Assembly: GCA_014523525.1 (NCBI GenBank)
Contig: JAATVL010000220.1
Span: 1 to 6,347 of the forward strand
Direction of reading: 5' to 3'
Source of the DNA: Nitrososphaerales archaeon TH703
Lineage (GTDB): Archaea > Thermoproteota > Nitrososphaeria > Nitrososphaerales > Nitrososphaeraceae
Length of the DNA: 6,347 nucleotides
Shown: positions 1 to 5,597 of the stretch, in pieces
How positions within the stretch are numbered: the first letter of the stretch is position 1
Layout of the letters: every line of letters begins with the position of its first letter
The notes under the pieces: generated by a model
What the model saw: the letters and a program-made list of their open reading frames with translations, nothing else
What the model was told of the DNA's origin: nothing
The model's database searches: none
Translations under genes and position numbers: made by a program

Positions 1-1
1 A

Positions 2-928
2 TTAGGGCCTGTTACAAACGATCTTCCGGGATTTCATTATGTTAAGAAATTCAATAGTAACGGTACACTGATTGCAGCTTGGGGTACTAAAGGAACAGGT
101 CCAGGACAATTCTTGCATGCCCATGGAATTGCGTTTGATTCCAACGGAAATGTTTACGTAAGTGATGCGGAAAAATGTAACATTCAGAAATTTGACAGTA
201 AGGGAAAGTTCATTACGATGTGGGGCAGCAAAGGAACCGGTCCAGGACAATTCCTGCAACCTGAGAGCATGGCCGTAGATTCAAAAGGCAATGTATTTGT
301 CGCTGATTACGCTGACCAACGCATTCAGAAATTTGATAGTAATGGTAAGTTCATTACCATGTGGGGTAGCAAAGGAACAGGAGATAGTCAATTCATTAAA
401 CCTTGGGGAGTTGCAGTTGATTCAAAAGATGATGTCTATACAAGTGATCAGGACAAAGCTGAGGTGCAAAAATTTACTAATGATGGGAAATTTTTGACCA
501 AATGGAATTCTTATTCTCCTGGCATTTTATTTGTCCATTTACATGATATTACAATAGACTCAAATGACTCAGTTTATGTTACCGATGGTAGAAACAATTC
601 GCAGATTGCAAAATTTGATAATCAAGGTAACTTTATAACAAAATGGGGCGGATTCGGATTTGGCAATGGTCACTTTGTAGAAGATCATGGGATAGTGACC
701 GATAAGCAAGGTAATGTATATGTTGTAGACACAAGAAATGTACGTATCCAGAAATTTAACAGTGCAGGCGATTTTGTTACAAAGTGGGGATCACTTGGAT
801 GTCGAGATGATCAATTCTTGATTCCACATGATATAACAATTGATTCTTCTGGAAATATTTATGTCTCAGATAGTGGAAATGTTCATTTTAGAGCAAATAA
901 AACATGCCAGTCATTTGAAAATCAATAG
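2..928 (+). CDS. NHL-repeat beta-propeller protein, 5' end outside window
   Basis: The frame is open from the first bases of the window, so the true start lies upstream; the internal ATG at 113 falls inside a repeat and is not the start. The visible part holds about six units of roughly 47 residues with the NHL pattern: a hydrophobic stretch and DS-x-GNVYVSD, then a short variable loop, I-QKFDS-x-GKFIT-x-WGSKGTG-x-x-QF. Each unit should form one four-stranded blade of a beta-propeller. NHL propellers bind proteins, sugars or nucleic acid, or carry an enzyme site; no catalytic signature is visible, so the ligand is unknown. In related archaea such proteins are often exported, but the N-terminus needed to show that is missing. 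The last unit stops after SDSGNVHF and ends in a non-repeat tail (ANKTCQSFENQ), so the final blade is incomplete or is closed by an N-terminal strand. Family assignment is firm; function is not. Confidence 0.9.
   Translation, partial: LGPVTNDLPGFHYVKKFNSNGTLIAAWGTKGTGPGQFLHAHGIAFDSNGNVYVSDAEKCNIQKFDSKGKFITMWGSKGTGPGQFLQPESMAVDSKGNVFVADYADQRIQKFDSNGKFITMWGSKGTGDSQFIKPWGVAVDSKDDVYTSDQDKAEVQKFTNDGKFLTKWNSYSPGILFVHLHDITIDSNDSVYVTDGRNNSQIAKFDNQGNFITKWGGFGFGNGHFVEDHGIVTDKQGNVYVVDTRNVRIQKFNSAGDFVTKWGSLGCRDDQFLIPHDITIDSSGNIYVSDSGNVHFRANKTCQSFENQ
182..403 (+). repeat. Tandem NHL units conserved at DNA level (141-bp period)
   Basis: The motif cattcagaaatttga occurs at 182 and again at 323, and the following roughly 80 bases remain closely similar, through tggggcagcaaaggaac against tggggtagcaaaggaac. 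The 141-bp period equals 47 codons, one NHL blade. Neighbouring units further downstream match mainly at protein level. Near identity of only these two suggests a more recent duplication or gene conversion. Confidence 0.7.
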
Positions 929-958
929 TTAGTATGTGTGTTTATTATCTTCACTTCG

Positions 959-968
959 ATATAATACA
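959..968 (+). promoter_or_regulatory. Candidate TATA box for the 1051 gene
   Basis: The run atataatac lies in the gap after the NHL gene. With the usual archaeal spacing of about 26 nt, transcription would start near 985-988, exactly at an ATG (985) that opens a nine-codon frame and about 50 nt before the ATG at 1039. The box is plausible by sequence and spacing only. Confidence 0.35.
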
Positions 969-984
969 TCACGAAATCTTAACA

Positions 985-1047
985 ATGGGAAGCTGGATTG
1001 TACTGGAAAACTGAAATAAGCGCCCGACAGGAACTACGATGAAATAA
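985..1047 (+). promoter_or_regulatory. 5' leader with two short start-stop frames (MGSWIVLEN-stop and MK-stop)
   Basis: ATG at 985 opens a nine-codon frame ending in TGA at 1012. A second ATG at 1039, preceded by an aggaa Shine-Dalgarno-like stretch at 1029-1033, is followed by AAA and TAA (1045). Both are in the same frame as the downstream gene, which resumes with a TTG at 1051. The segment MK-(stop)-NLERIIFLSF looks like the charged start of a signal peptide interrupted by a stop. It may be a nonsense mutation, a sequencing error, or a real leader-peptide arrangement with reinitiation. Confidence 0.35.
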
Positions 1048-1050
1048 AAT

Positions 1051-1599
1051 TTGGAACGCATAATATTTCTTTCATTTGTCATCCTTATGATCGGTTCGAT
1101 ATTCTCAGTTCAGGTGGTTTTAGCTGATATTTTAACTAACTCCTTACAACAGCGTATTGGAGATTATGATATCCAAATCAATACTGTACCCAAAGTTCCA
1201 ATCCCAGGACAGGAAACTCGGATCAACATAAGAATAACTACAGTTAGTAACAATCCTATAACAGATACACCTATTACGATAAGAATATCCGACGAAAAAA
1301 ATGAATTAATTAGGACACAACCCATACTATTGCCAAGTGGACACTACGCGTATAATTATATTTTCAATAAGGCAGGGATATTTCTTTTAAGTATTGATAT
1401 TTTGGAGAGTCCTACCATTGGAGAGTTCAATGATTCAAATAAAAAACTTGTCTTTGATTTCCCAATTACTGTATCAGAACTTATCTCAGTCGAGCTAACT
1501 TCATTAACTCTACCCATCGCCATCACTGCTGTTGCGATTGGTTCAGTCATAGCCTTTGTGCTATTAAAAAGATTCAAACGCAGTAAAAAGGTAATCTAA
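1051..1599 (+). CDS. Predicted exported, C-terminally membrane-anchored beta-sandwich protein
   Basis: The 182-residue frame shows an N-terminal hydrophobic signal segment (about 4-22) ending in VVLA-D, a likely signal-peptidase cut after residue 25. A beta-rich extracellular region follows (about 35-142). It contains P-x-PGQ-x-x-x-INIR, NNPI-x-D-x-PI-x-IRIS and LPSGHYAYNY-x-FNKAGIF. This pattern recalls Ig-like or YtkA/FixH-like domains, in which a substrate-facing sandwich is tethered to the membrane. No clear metal-ligand cluster is present: it has one His and no Cys. A transmembrane helix (about 154-172) is followed by a basic tail KRFKRSKKVI, so topology is outside domain, one helix, short cytoplasmic end. 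The only in-frame start is TTG at 1051, and a better ATG with a Shine-Dalgarno lies 12 nt upstream behind a TAA. The next gene converges on it, 51 nt away. Function is unknown; the domain similarity is a guess from pattern. Confidence 0.75.
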   Translation: MERIIFLSFVILMIGSIFSVQVVLADILTNSLQQRIGDYDIQINTVPKVPIPGQETRINIRITTVSNNPITDTPITIRISDEKNELIRTQPILLPSGHYAYNYIFNKAGIFLLSIDILESPTIGEFNDSNKKLVFDFPITVSELISVELTSLTLPIAITAVAIGSVIAFVLLKRFKRSKKVI

Positions 1600-1650
1600 A
1601 AAAGTGAATGTCAGTTGATCGTAACAGGCGATGCATGTAGACAAGCAAAT

Positions 1651-2061
1651 TTACTCAAATTCAAATTCATCAAGTTGAGTGCAATTCCCAGCATACATGT
1701 TAAAGATACTTTCTACACCGTCTAATGTGGATTGATTTATTCTACCTTCTGCTACTTCGTTACCAATATTTAGCGCATGAATTGCCTCGTATAATTTTTT
1801 AAAATCACTACATGAAATTGTAAAATGATTATTGATATCTTCAGACATTATACCAGAAATATTAGCAGTAGAGTTAGATTCTAATGTATTATTATTATTG
1901 GTAGTTTTGAGGTCATCATTTTCCTGCCCTTGTATTTGTGGATTCAGAAGATTCAGGCCTGCATACAAATTAAACGCTCCTATAATTAATAATCCGAATA
2001 AGAATAAAGAGAGAGTAATCAAAGTCCTTTGATTTAGATTAACTTTGTATCCCACGGTCAA
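1651..2061 (-). CDS. Small membrane-anchored protein of unknown function, one Cys pair, sequon-rich
   Basis: I do not recognise this family. From TTG at 2061 the product has 136 residues; GTG at 2055 (134 residues) is an equally good start, and no Shine-Dalgarno decides. A short basic N-terminus precedes one strong hydrophobic helix (about 13-35), so the rest is probably outside the cell. The linker (about 36-75) is polar and Asn/Thr-rich. The C-terminal region looks helical (SDFKKLYEAIHALNIGNE) and has exactly two cysteines, Cys84 and Cys127, which could form a disulfide. Five N-x-S/T sequons occur (Asn57, 63, 67, 109, 126), fitting archaeal N-glycosylation. The acidic end is DEFEFE. It converges with the 1051 gene and diverges from the RTX gene. 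TATA-like stretches lie at 2070-2080 and 2086-2097. Confidence 0.7.
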   Translation of the reverse strand: MTVGYKVNLNQRTLITLSLFLFGLLIIGAFNLYAGLNLLNPQIQGQENDDLKTTNNNNTLESNSTANISGIMSEDINNHFTISCSDFKKLYEAIHALNIGNEVAEGRINQSTLDGVESIFNMYAGNCTQLDEFEFE

Positions 2062-2232
2062 TTATGTATTGATATAATGTATGTGAAGATTAATTAATGA
2101 TTAGAATGTTAATTATATTAAAAAGTTCCATCAAGGAATTAGCCAAAATTAAAAATCAAGATAATTCACTTGAATTTTCTATATCTTTGTTGTCTATTTA
2201 AGGATAATACCGAGGACATGGTATGGTGTAGA

Positions 2233-2246
2233 TATTTATATTATAT
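2233..2246 (+). promoter_or_regulatory. TATA box for the RTX gene
   Basis: An uninterrupted A/T stretch with tttata at 2235-2240 is centred 26-27 nt before the ATG at 2264. The same spacing is seen in front of the PPOX, 94-residue and dps genes in this window, where it implies leaderless transcripts. It therefore points to 2264, not the TTG at 2296, as the original start of the RTX gene. Confidence 0.55.
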
Positions 2247-2295
2247 CGTTCAATTTGAGTAGAATGATATCAGTAAACTAATCTACGAAATAATC

Positions 2296-2826
2296 TTGAT
2301 AACTTTTGTCTTGGCAACTTTATTACCTATAGGAAGTCTTAGGACAGTTTTGGCTGTAGACATTAAGGGAACTGTGGCCGATGATAATATTATGGGGACT
2401 GCAACCGATGACGACATGAGAGGATTTAAGGGTAATGACATTTTGAATGGACTTTCAGGTAATGATGAAATTCAGGGGGAAGTGGGTAATGACATTTTGA
2501 ATGGTTCTGAGGGGAATGATTATCTGTCAGGTGGGGACGGTAGTGATATACTAGACGGGGGCATCGGCAATGACGAGCTCGATGGAGGAAATGACCGTGA
2601 TAAACTGTTTGGCGGTGCCGGTAACGACGTATTGTATGGTGCTATTGCTAATGACAGGCTAGACGGCGGTCCTGGCGATGATCGCCTATATGGGGGTCCA
2701 GGAAACGATACGCTAAGTGGAGGTCCGGGAGGAGACTACTTTAGATGCGGTTCTGTCACGGACAGAATAACTACGTTTAACCCCGCAGATGGCGACCATG
2801 AATTTGGGGATTGCGAGATTAAATGA
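2296..2826 (+). CDS. Secreted RTX (hemolysin-type) calcium-binding repeat protein; start region probably frameshifted
   Basis: After a hydrophobic segment ending in TVLA-V comes a tandem array of nonapeptides of the RTX form GG-x-G-x-D-x-U-x (GNDILN, GGDGSDILD, GGAGNDVLY, GGPGNDTLS). I count 12 at residues 43-150, plus two weaker ones (GTVADDNIM, GTATDDDMR) before them. Such arrays fold into a parallel beta-roll with Ca2+ bound in each turn, usually outside the cell where calcium is high. The C-terminal cap (151-176) has Cys151 and Cys173, a possible disulfide, and contains FNPADGD. No enzyme or adhesin domain is attached, so it is a stand-alone beta-roll. The only in-frame start is TTG at 2296, which gives a signal peptide without its positive N-region. 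ATG at 2264 would supply MISV(K)LIYEIIL if one A were added at 2275-2277. Family is sure; the exact start and intactness are not. Confidence 0.85.
   Translation: MITFVLATLLPIGSLRTVLAVDIKGTVADDNIMGTATDDDMRGFKGNDILNGLSGNDEIQGEVGNDILNGSEGNDYLSGGDGSDILDGGIGNDELDGGNDRDKLFGGAGNDVLYGAIANDRLDGGPGDDRLYGGPGNDTLSGGPGGDYFRCGSVTDRITTFNPADGDHEFGDCEIK
2422..2745 (+). repeat. 27-bp tandem repeats encoding 12 RTX nonapeptides
   Basis: Twelve consecutive 27-bp units code for Gly-Asp-rich nonapeptides. Most have diverged in DNA, but the bases at 2430-2450 and 2484-2504 (ggtaatgacattttgaatgg with a preceding g) are identical, two units apart. This suggests a recent two-unit duplication or conversion. The units become richer in G and C toward the 3' end because of Gly codons. 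Confidence 0.75.
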
Positions 2827-2873
2827 TTCAGGCATCTGATTAAGGTTCTTGAAATGTAGATTAAAATATCCTA

Positions 2874-2938
2874 ATACTGACTACAAGTTTATTTACTAAA
2901 AACGGTAATATGTGTCAGTATAACTTTTTAGAAAAAGT
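2874..2938. terminator. Candidate bidirectional terminator between convergent RTX and PPOX genes
   Basis: Two inverted repeats lie in the 150-nt convergent gap. One is atactgac (2874-2881) with gtcagtat (2914-2921), a perfect 8-bp stem with a 32-nt loop, followed by a run of five T. The other is the palindrome acttttt-ag-aaaaagt (2923-2938), which puts a five-T run on each strand. T-runs are the main archaeal termination signal, so this could end transcripts from both sides. Evidence is from sequence alone. Confidence 0.4.
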
Positions 2939-3005
2939 CGACTATGATCCAAAATCTGCAGACTTAAATTTAGAATTTAGCTATTTCTACTATAGTCCCA
3001 TGTAG
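2910..3005 (+). other. Possible 31-codon small ORF in the convergent gap
   Basis: ATG at 2910 opens a frame of 31 residues beginning MCQYNFLEKVDYDPKSADLN and ending in TAG at 3003, overlapping the 3' end of the opposite-strand PPOX gene. Its composition is protein-like, but there is no Shine-Dalgarno and only a loosely placed T/A-rich stretch upstream (2887-2895). It also overlaps the terminator candidate, which argues against it. Probably chance. Confidence 0.12.
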
Positions 3006-3450
3006 AGTAATATTTCGGCTTAATTTCCAGTATCACCGAATTTCCATTTCTGACATTTTCAAGTAATATTTTTGCCATTGGATGATCGGTACTACCAAGA
3101 TATTTTAACATTATTTTTTCTGCTATTGGAAGATTTGCATCTGGATCGCTCAAAAGTCTGACGTTGCCTTTACCTCTTATCCCTTTATATGGAGGATTTC
3201 CATCATCTACGCAAAAATAAATTTTATCGTTCCTTTTTAAGTTATCGGTTTTTTTAGAATCTTTATCAGTTTCTATGAATATTACGTCTTTAGAATCATC
3301 ATAAATATACCATGTAGGATGTATATTTGGATAGTAATCCGGATCAATGGTCCCAAGATGTAGGTTTAGCTTGCTCTCTAATAGAAATTTTTTTATTTCA
3401 TTCTCTGAAAGCTGGACACCAAACCCTGGACTTCCGTGTATTAGTTTCAT
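2977..3450 (-). CDS. PPOX-type split beta-barrel protein (pyridoxamine 5'-phosphate oxidase-like, FMN or F420 binding)
   Basis: The 157-residue product matches the PPOX split-barrel superfamily in length and motif order. After an N-terminal helix (ENEIKKFLLES) comes LGTIDPDYYPNIHPTWYIYDD (about 32-52), the first barrel strands. VIFIETDKDSKKTDNLKRNDK (about 56-76) follows; its S-x-K-x-x-NL-x-x segment is where these proteins bind the flavin phosphate. Then come IYFCVDD-x-x-PPYKGIRGKGNVRL (about 77-99) and a C-terminal helix and strand. Members bind FMN or F420 and are reductases, oxidases or cofactor-storage proteins; the substrate cannot be read from sequence, and true PdxH function is unlikely from this general pattern alone. 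ATG at 3450 is supported by a TATA box 26 nt upstream, implying a leaderless mRNA. It stands alone on its strand, 417 nt downstream of the kinase gene and convergent with the RTX gene. Confidence 0.85.
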   Translation of the reverse strand: MKLIHGSPGFGVQLSENEIKKFLLESKLNLHLGTIDPDYYPNIHPTWYIYDDSKDVIFIETDKDSKKTDNLKRNDKIYFCVDDGNPPYKGIRGKGNVRLLSDPDANLPIAEKIMLKYLGSTDHPMAKILLENVRNGNSVILEIKPKYYSTWDYSRNS

Positions 3451-3471
3451 AATACGAATACTAGCAACATT

Positions 3472-3481
3472 AAATATAAAT
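3472..3481 (-). promoter_or_regulatory. TATA box of the PPOX gene
   Basis: On the minus strand this reads atttatattt, centred about 26 nt before the ATG at 3450, so transcription should begin at or next to the start codon. It is a textbook archaeal spacing, predicted from sequence only. Confidence 0.6.
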
Positions 3482-3520
3482 CTACTCTGATATTATATTT
3501 GAGAATAGCCTTACCGCCAC

Positions 3521-3546
3521 AAAAAGACTATAAAAAAATAAAAAAA
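3521..3546 (-). terminator. T-rich stretch, possible archaeal terminator on the minus strand
   Basis: The plus strand has aaaaagactataaaaaaata followed by a further A-run; read on the minus strand this is two runs of seven T plus one of five T. It lies just upstream of the PPOX promoter and could stop transcripts coming from the kinase side. No hairpin is needed for archaeal T-run termination. Confidence 0.4.
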
Positions 3547-3680
3547 TGGATATATGCTTTGTTTTTCTTTTACTAACTATGTAATTGTTAGTTTACTTAA
3601 TTCTATGGTTCCTGAATATTTATTAAATATCACTGAATCATGAGACATACTAATCTTAGAAAAAATGATCTAGTATTAAG

Positions 3681-3735
3681 ACACTGCCTATAAAGACAGA
3701 CCATATTTCATGCAGTGTAAAATAAGTGTAAAATA
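3681..3735. repeat. Inverted repeat acactgc/gcagtgt with adjoining 11-bp tandem direct repeat
   Basis: acactgc (3681-3687) and gcagtgt (3712-3718) are perfectly complementary 7-mers with a 24-nt spacer. The right arm runs into agtgtaaaata repeated twice head to tail (3714-3724 and 3725-3735). The 11-bp period is about one DNA helical turn, as for side-by-side protein binding. Confidence 0.5.
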
Positions 3736-3754
3736 GCCCTGGCTTTATATTTCG

Positions 3755-3813
3755 ATAGTAATTATGGAGTATGTACTCTTGTTACTATTCTACTTCAGCT
3801 ATCACATAGTAAC
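3755..3813. repeat. Three alternating copies of atagtaa able to form two exclusive hairpins
   Basis: atagtaat (3755-3762), gttactat (3781-3788) and atagtaac (3806-3813) are spaced 26 and 25 bp centre to centre in alternating orientation. The middle copy is perfectly complementary over 8 bp to the right copy, and over 7 bp plus a G-T pair to the left copy, so only one hairpin can form at a time. Between left and middle copies sits another palindrome, gagta-tg-tactc (3767-3778). A T-rich stretch (ttattttag, from 3821) follows on the plus strand. Confidence 0.55.
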
Positions 3814-3860
3814 GATTAAATTATTTTAGATCTTTCGTATACTATGAATTGAAATTACGG

Positions 3861-3899
3861 CCCTGTTTCATTTTCTAAATAGTTTATTAAATAACAGGG
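3861..3899 (-). terminator. Stem-loop spanning the UbiB stop codon
   Basis: ccctgtt (3861-3867) and aacaggg (3893-3899) form a perfect 7-bp GC-containing stem with a 25-nt loop that contains the kinase stop codon (3868-3870). No T-run follows on the minus strand, so it more likely protects or shapes the mRNA 3' end than terminates transcription. Confidence 0.25.
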
Positions 3900-5496
3900 T
3901 GCCAAGCAAGAGTGCAGCCGATAATGCAAATCCGATATAAGAGAAATTCCTTTCATAAGGAAAGATAATTGTAGATCCAATAAAAATCGATGATGATAGG
4001 ATGCTCACAGGAACGATGTTTGAGTATTTTTTTGTTTTATCTACTGCTTTCTGATCAGTTAAATATTGCTTTAACATTGGTGCAAGTTCGCTTGATATTT
4101 CTATCCCCTTTGCAAATCTATATACATATCTCTTAAATTCTTCAATATAGGCCTCCTTAATTAGGCCTTCCTCTTCAAGTAAACCCACCAGGACGCGAAC
4201 AAATTGAAACCTTACCTCATGATAATGATAGATGCCTTCAAGTATAGAGGCCATTCGCATGTACAGTGCAAGACTCTTGGGTAATCGGAAAGGAAATCTA
4301 CTCAGTGTTTTATTTGCCAAGTCTTGAAGAGCCTTTACTTCCATTCTATCCACTTTTTTACCGTGCAGTGATTGGATACTTAATTCAAGACCTTTTTCAA
4401 CTAATCTTCTGTCAACAGAAGGCTCAAGTGTTCCTAGTTCTATCAACACATCGGTAGTTCTTACCGGATCTTTATCCACAAGACCAAGATATAGCCTTAC
4501 CAACCTTCTTCTTGTTTCGTCATCAAGTCTTCCAACCATCCCAAAATCATAGAGTATTATTGTACCATTGCTAGCTACTGATATATTACCTGGATGAGGG
4601 TCTGCATGAAAAATACTGTGACGCAGTAACATCTTAAAGAATAGTCTATGAATACGATAGACTAGTTTTGCCCTATCAATGTTATATTCATCAAGTGTTC
4701 TAATATCTGTTACTTTTGTTCCAGGCAAGTATTCTAAAGTGATTACATGACGAGAAGTTCTGTCAAGATAAACTTTCGGGATAATGACTGATTTATCATC
4801 TTTCAGATTGTTCTTAATCTCGATCAAATTTCTTGCTTCTATTCTGTAATCCATTTCTTCATGTACAGTTTCAATGAATTGATAAAGCATCCCTTCTGCT
4901 GAAAACCTGAGATTTTCATCAATAAAACGGGTAGCTATCGGTAACAGTTTTTTTAAGATGTAGATGTTTTGTCCTATTGTTTGTTCAATATGTGGCCTGC
5001 TTATCTTTACTACTACTTCTTTTTCCTCATATTTTGCTCGATATACTTGACCTAAACTTGCGCCAGAAATTGCGGAGGTGTCAAAATATTCAAAAATATC
5101 ATCAAGTGCGCCAAGCTCTTTTTCAAGTATTGGTCTGACGTCTGAAAATGGTGCTGGCAAAACGTCATCTTGAAGTTTCGCTAGGACATCCAAATAAGGC
5201 TGAGGCAGAAGATCTGCTCTTGAGGATAGCCACTGACCAAGTTTTATGTACGCAGGTCCAAGTGCGACGAAAGTCTTCAAGGCCCTTTCCGCATGCTTTC
5301 TGAACTTTTTCTCGTTTACATTCTTGCCTTCTTTTTTCACCCATTCCCTTCTATCCTTTCTAAGATACACTATTACTGGTACTAGTTTCAATATTGTTTT
5401 GATAATGAGCCAAATTGATGGTTTCTTAAACTCAAAAGTAGGTTCTTTTGCATCAGTTTCAATCGCAGCTTCCAATACTTCTTTGCTGTCTTCCAT
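3868..5496 (-). CDS. UbiB/ABC1 (AarF-type) atypical kinase family protein
   Basis: The 542-residue product carries the full ABC1/UbiB motif order. The KxGQ motif is at about 85-88 in YIKLGQWLSSRADLLP. The alanine-rich loop equivalent SGASLGQV starts at about 144. The VVVK lysine is at about 164, and EEMDYRIEARN at about 213-223. The catalytic loop HADPHPGN is at about 297-304 and the metal-binding DFG at about 317-319. Two C-terminal hydrophobic helices (about 493-513 and 518-536) are typical of the membrane-tethered family. Relatives in bacteria and mitochondria support ubiquinone synthesis, probably as ATPases acting on membrane lipid intermediates; in archaea the target is not established, and isoprenoid quinone or lipid metabolism is an inference. 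The loop reads SGAS where characterised members have AAAS. ATG at 5496 is chosen over the TTG just before it; an AGGGTGA stretch lies 13 nt upstream. The 94-residue gene lies 101 nt upstream on the same strand and may be co-transcribed. Confidence 0.93.
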   Translation of the reverse strand: MEDSKEVLEAAIETDAKEPTFEFKKPSIWLIIKTILKLVPVIVYLRKDRREWVKKEGKNVNEKKFRKHAERALKTFVALGPAYIKLGQWLSSRADLLPQPYLDVLAKLQDDVLPAPFSDVRPILEKELGALDDIFEYFDTSAISGASLGQVYRAKYEEKEVVVKISRPHIEQTIGQNIYILKKLLPIATRFIDENLRFSAEGMLYQFIETVHEEMDYRIEARNLIEIKNNLKDDKSVIIPKVYLDRTSRHVITLEYLPGTKVTDIRTLDEYNIDRAKLVYRIHRLFFKMLLRHSIFHADPHPGNISVASNGTIILYDFGMVGRLDDETRRRLVRLYLGLVDKDPVRTTDVLIELGTLEPSVDRRLVEKGLELSIQSLHGKKVDRMEVKALQDLANKTLSRFPFRLPKSLALYMRMASILEGIYHYHEVRFQFVRVLVGLLEEEGLIKEAYIEEFKRYVYRFAKGIEISSELAPMLKQYLTDQKAVDKTKKYSNIVPVSILSSSIFIGSTIIFPYERNFSYIGFALSAALLLGTLLFNKLFRK

Positions 5497-5509
5497 CAAG
5501 ATTATCTTT

Positions 5510-5516
5510 TCACCCT
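5510..5516 (-). promoter_or_regulatory. Shine-Dalgarno-like AGGGTGA before the UbiB gene
   Basis: On the minus strand AGGGTGA resembles the anti-16S core and lies 13 nt before ATG 5496, or 10 nt before TTG 5499. The spacing is long for the ATG. No good TATA box at leaderless distance is visible here, which fits translation from within a longer transcript begun upstream of the 94-residue gene. Confidence 0.35.
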
Positions 5517-5597
5517 ACTAAGTGTAATCATGAAAATACCAATATCAAAAGAGTTGAACAACAATACTAAAGTGGGTAAGTCAGCAATCAATTTTTT

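Larger units (their letters stand above)
3451..3867. other. 417-nt non-coding stretch between PPOX and UbiB genes
   Basis: I see no convincing protein gene here. From the PPOX side it holds the PPOX TATA box (3472-3481), the minus-strand T-runs (3521-3546), a weak inverted repeat actaac/gttagt (3572-3577 and 3587-3592), an inverted repeat with an adjoining direct repeat (3681-3735), and a plus-strand TATA-like ctttatatttc (3743-3753). A three-copy atagtaa repeat follows (3755-3813). The TATA-like element would start a plus-strand transcript near 3773, running into the last hairpin, so a small non-coding RNA is conceivable but unproven. Confidence 0.5.

Noticed and set aside
2..259. Open frame on the minus strand opposite the NHL gene
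   Set aside because: It lies fully antisense to a clear NHL-repeat frame; its internal similarity merely mirrors the repeats.
291..497. Second plus-strand frame inside the NHL gene
   Set aside because: It is out of frame within conserved NHL units and has no start signal.
1356..1577. Minus-strand frame opposite the beta-sandwich gene
   Set aside because: It is a shadow of a frame with signal peptide, domain and membrane helix.
1832..2032. Plus-strand frame opposite the anchored unknown protein
   Set aside because: It is antisense to a frame with better features (anchor helix, Cys pair, sequons) and has no promoter.
2218..2262. ATG 2218 frame (MVWCRYLYYIVQFE) ending in TAG, in frame with the RTX body
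   Set aside because: Stop-codon readthrough would be needed and the TATA spacing favours ATG 2264; a one-base frameshift is simpler.
3572..3592. Inverted repeat actaac/gttagt as a terminator
   Set aside because: A six-pair, AT-rich stem without a following T-run on either strand; expected by chance in such sequence.
4266..4457. Plus-strand frame inside the UbiB gene
   Set aside because: It is antisense to conserved kinase sequence.
5246..5521. Plus-strand hydrophobic frame opposite the UbiB N-terminal region
   Set aside because: It is antisense to the KxGQ region; its Phe/Leu richness is the complement of Lys/Glu codons.
5553..5562. Short palindrome gttgaacaac between UbiB and the 94-residue gene
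   Set aside because: Arms of only four bases; too short to support an operator call.
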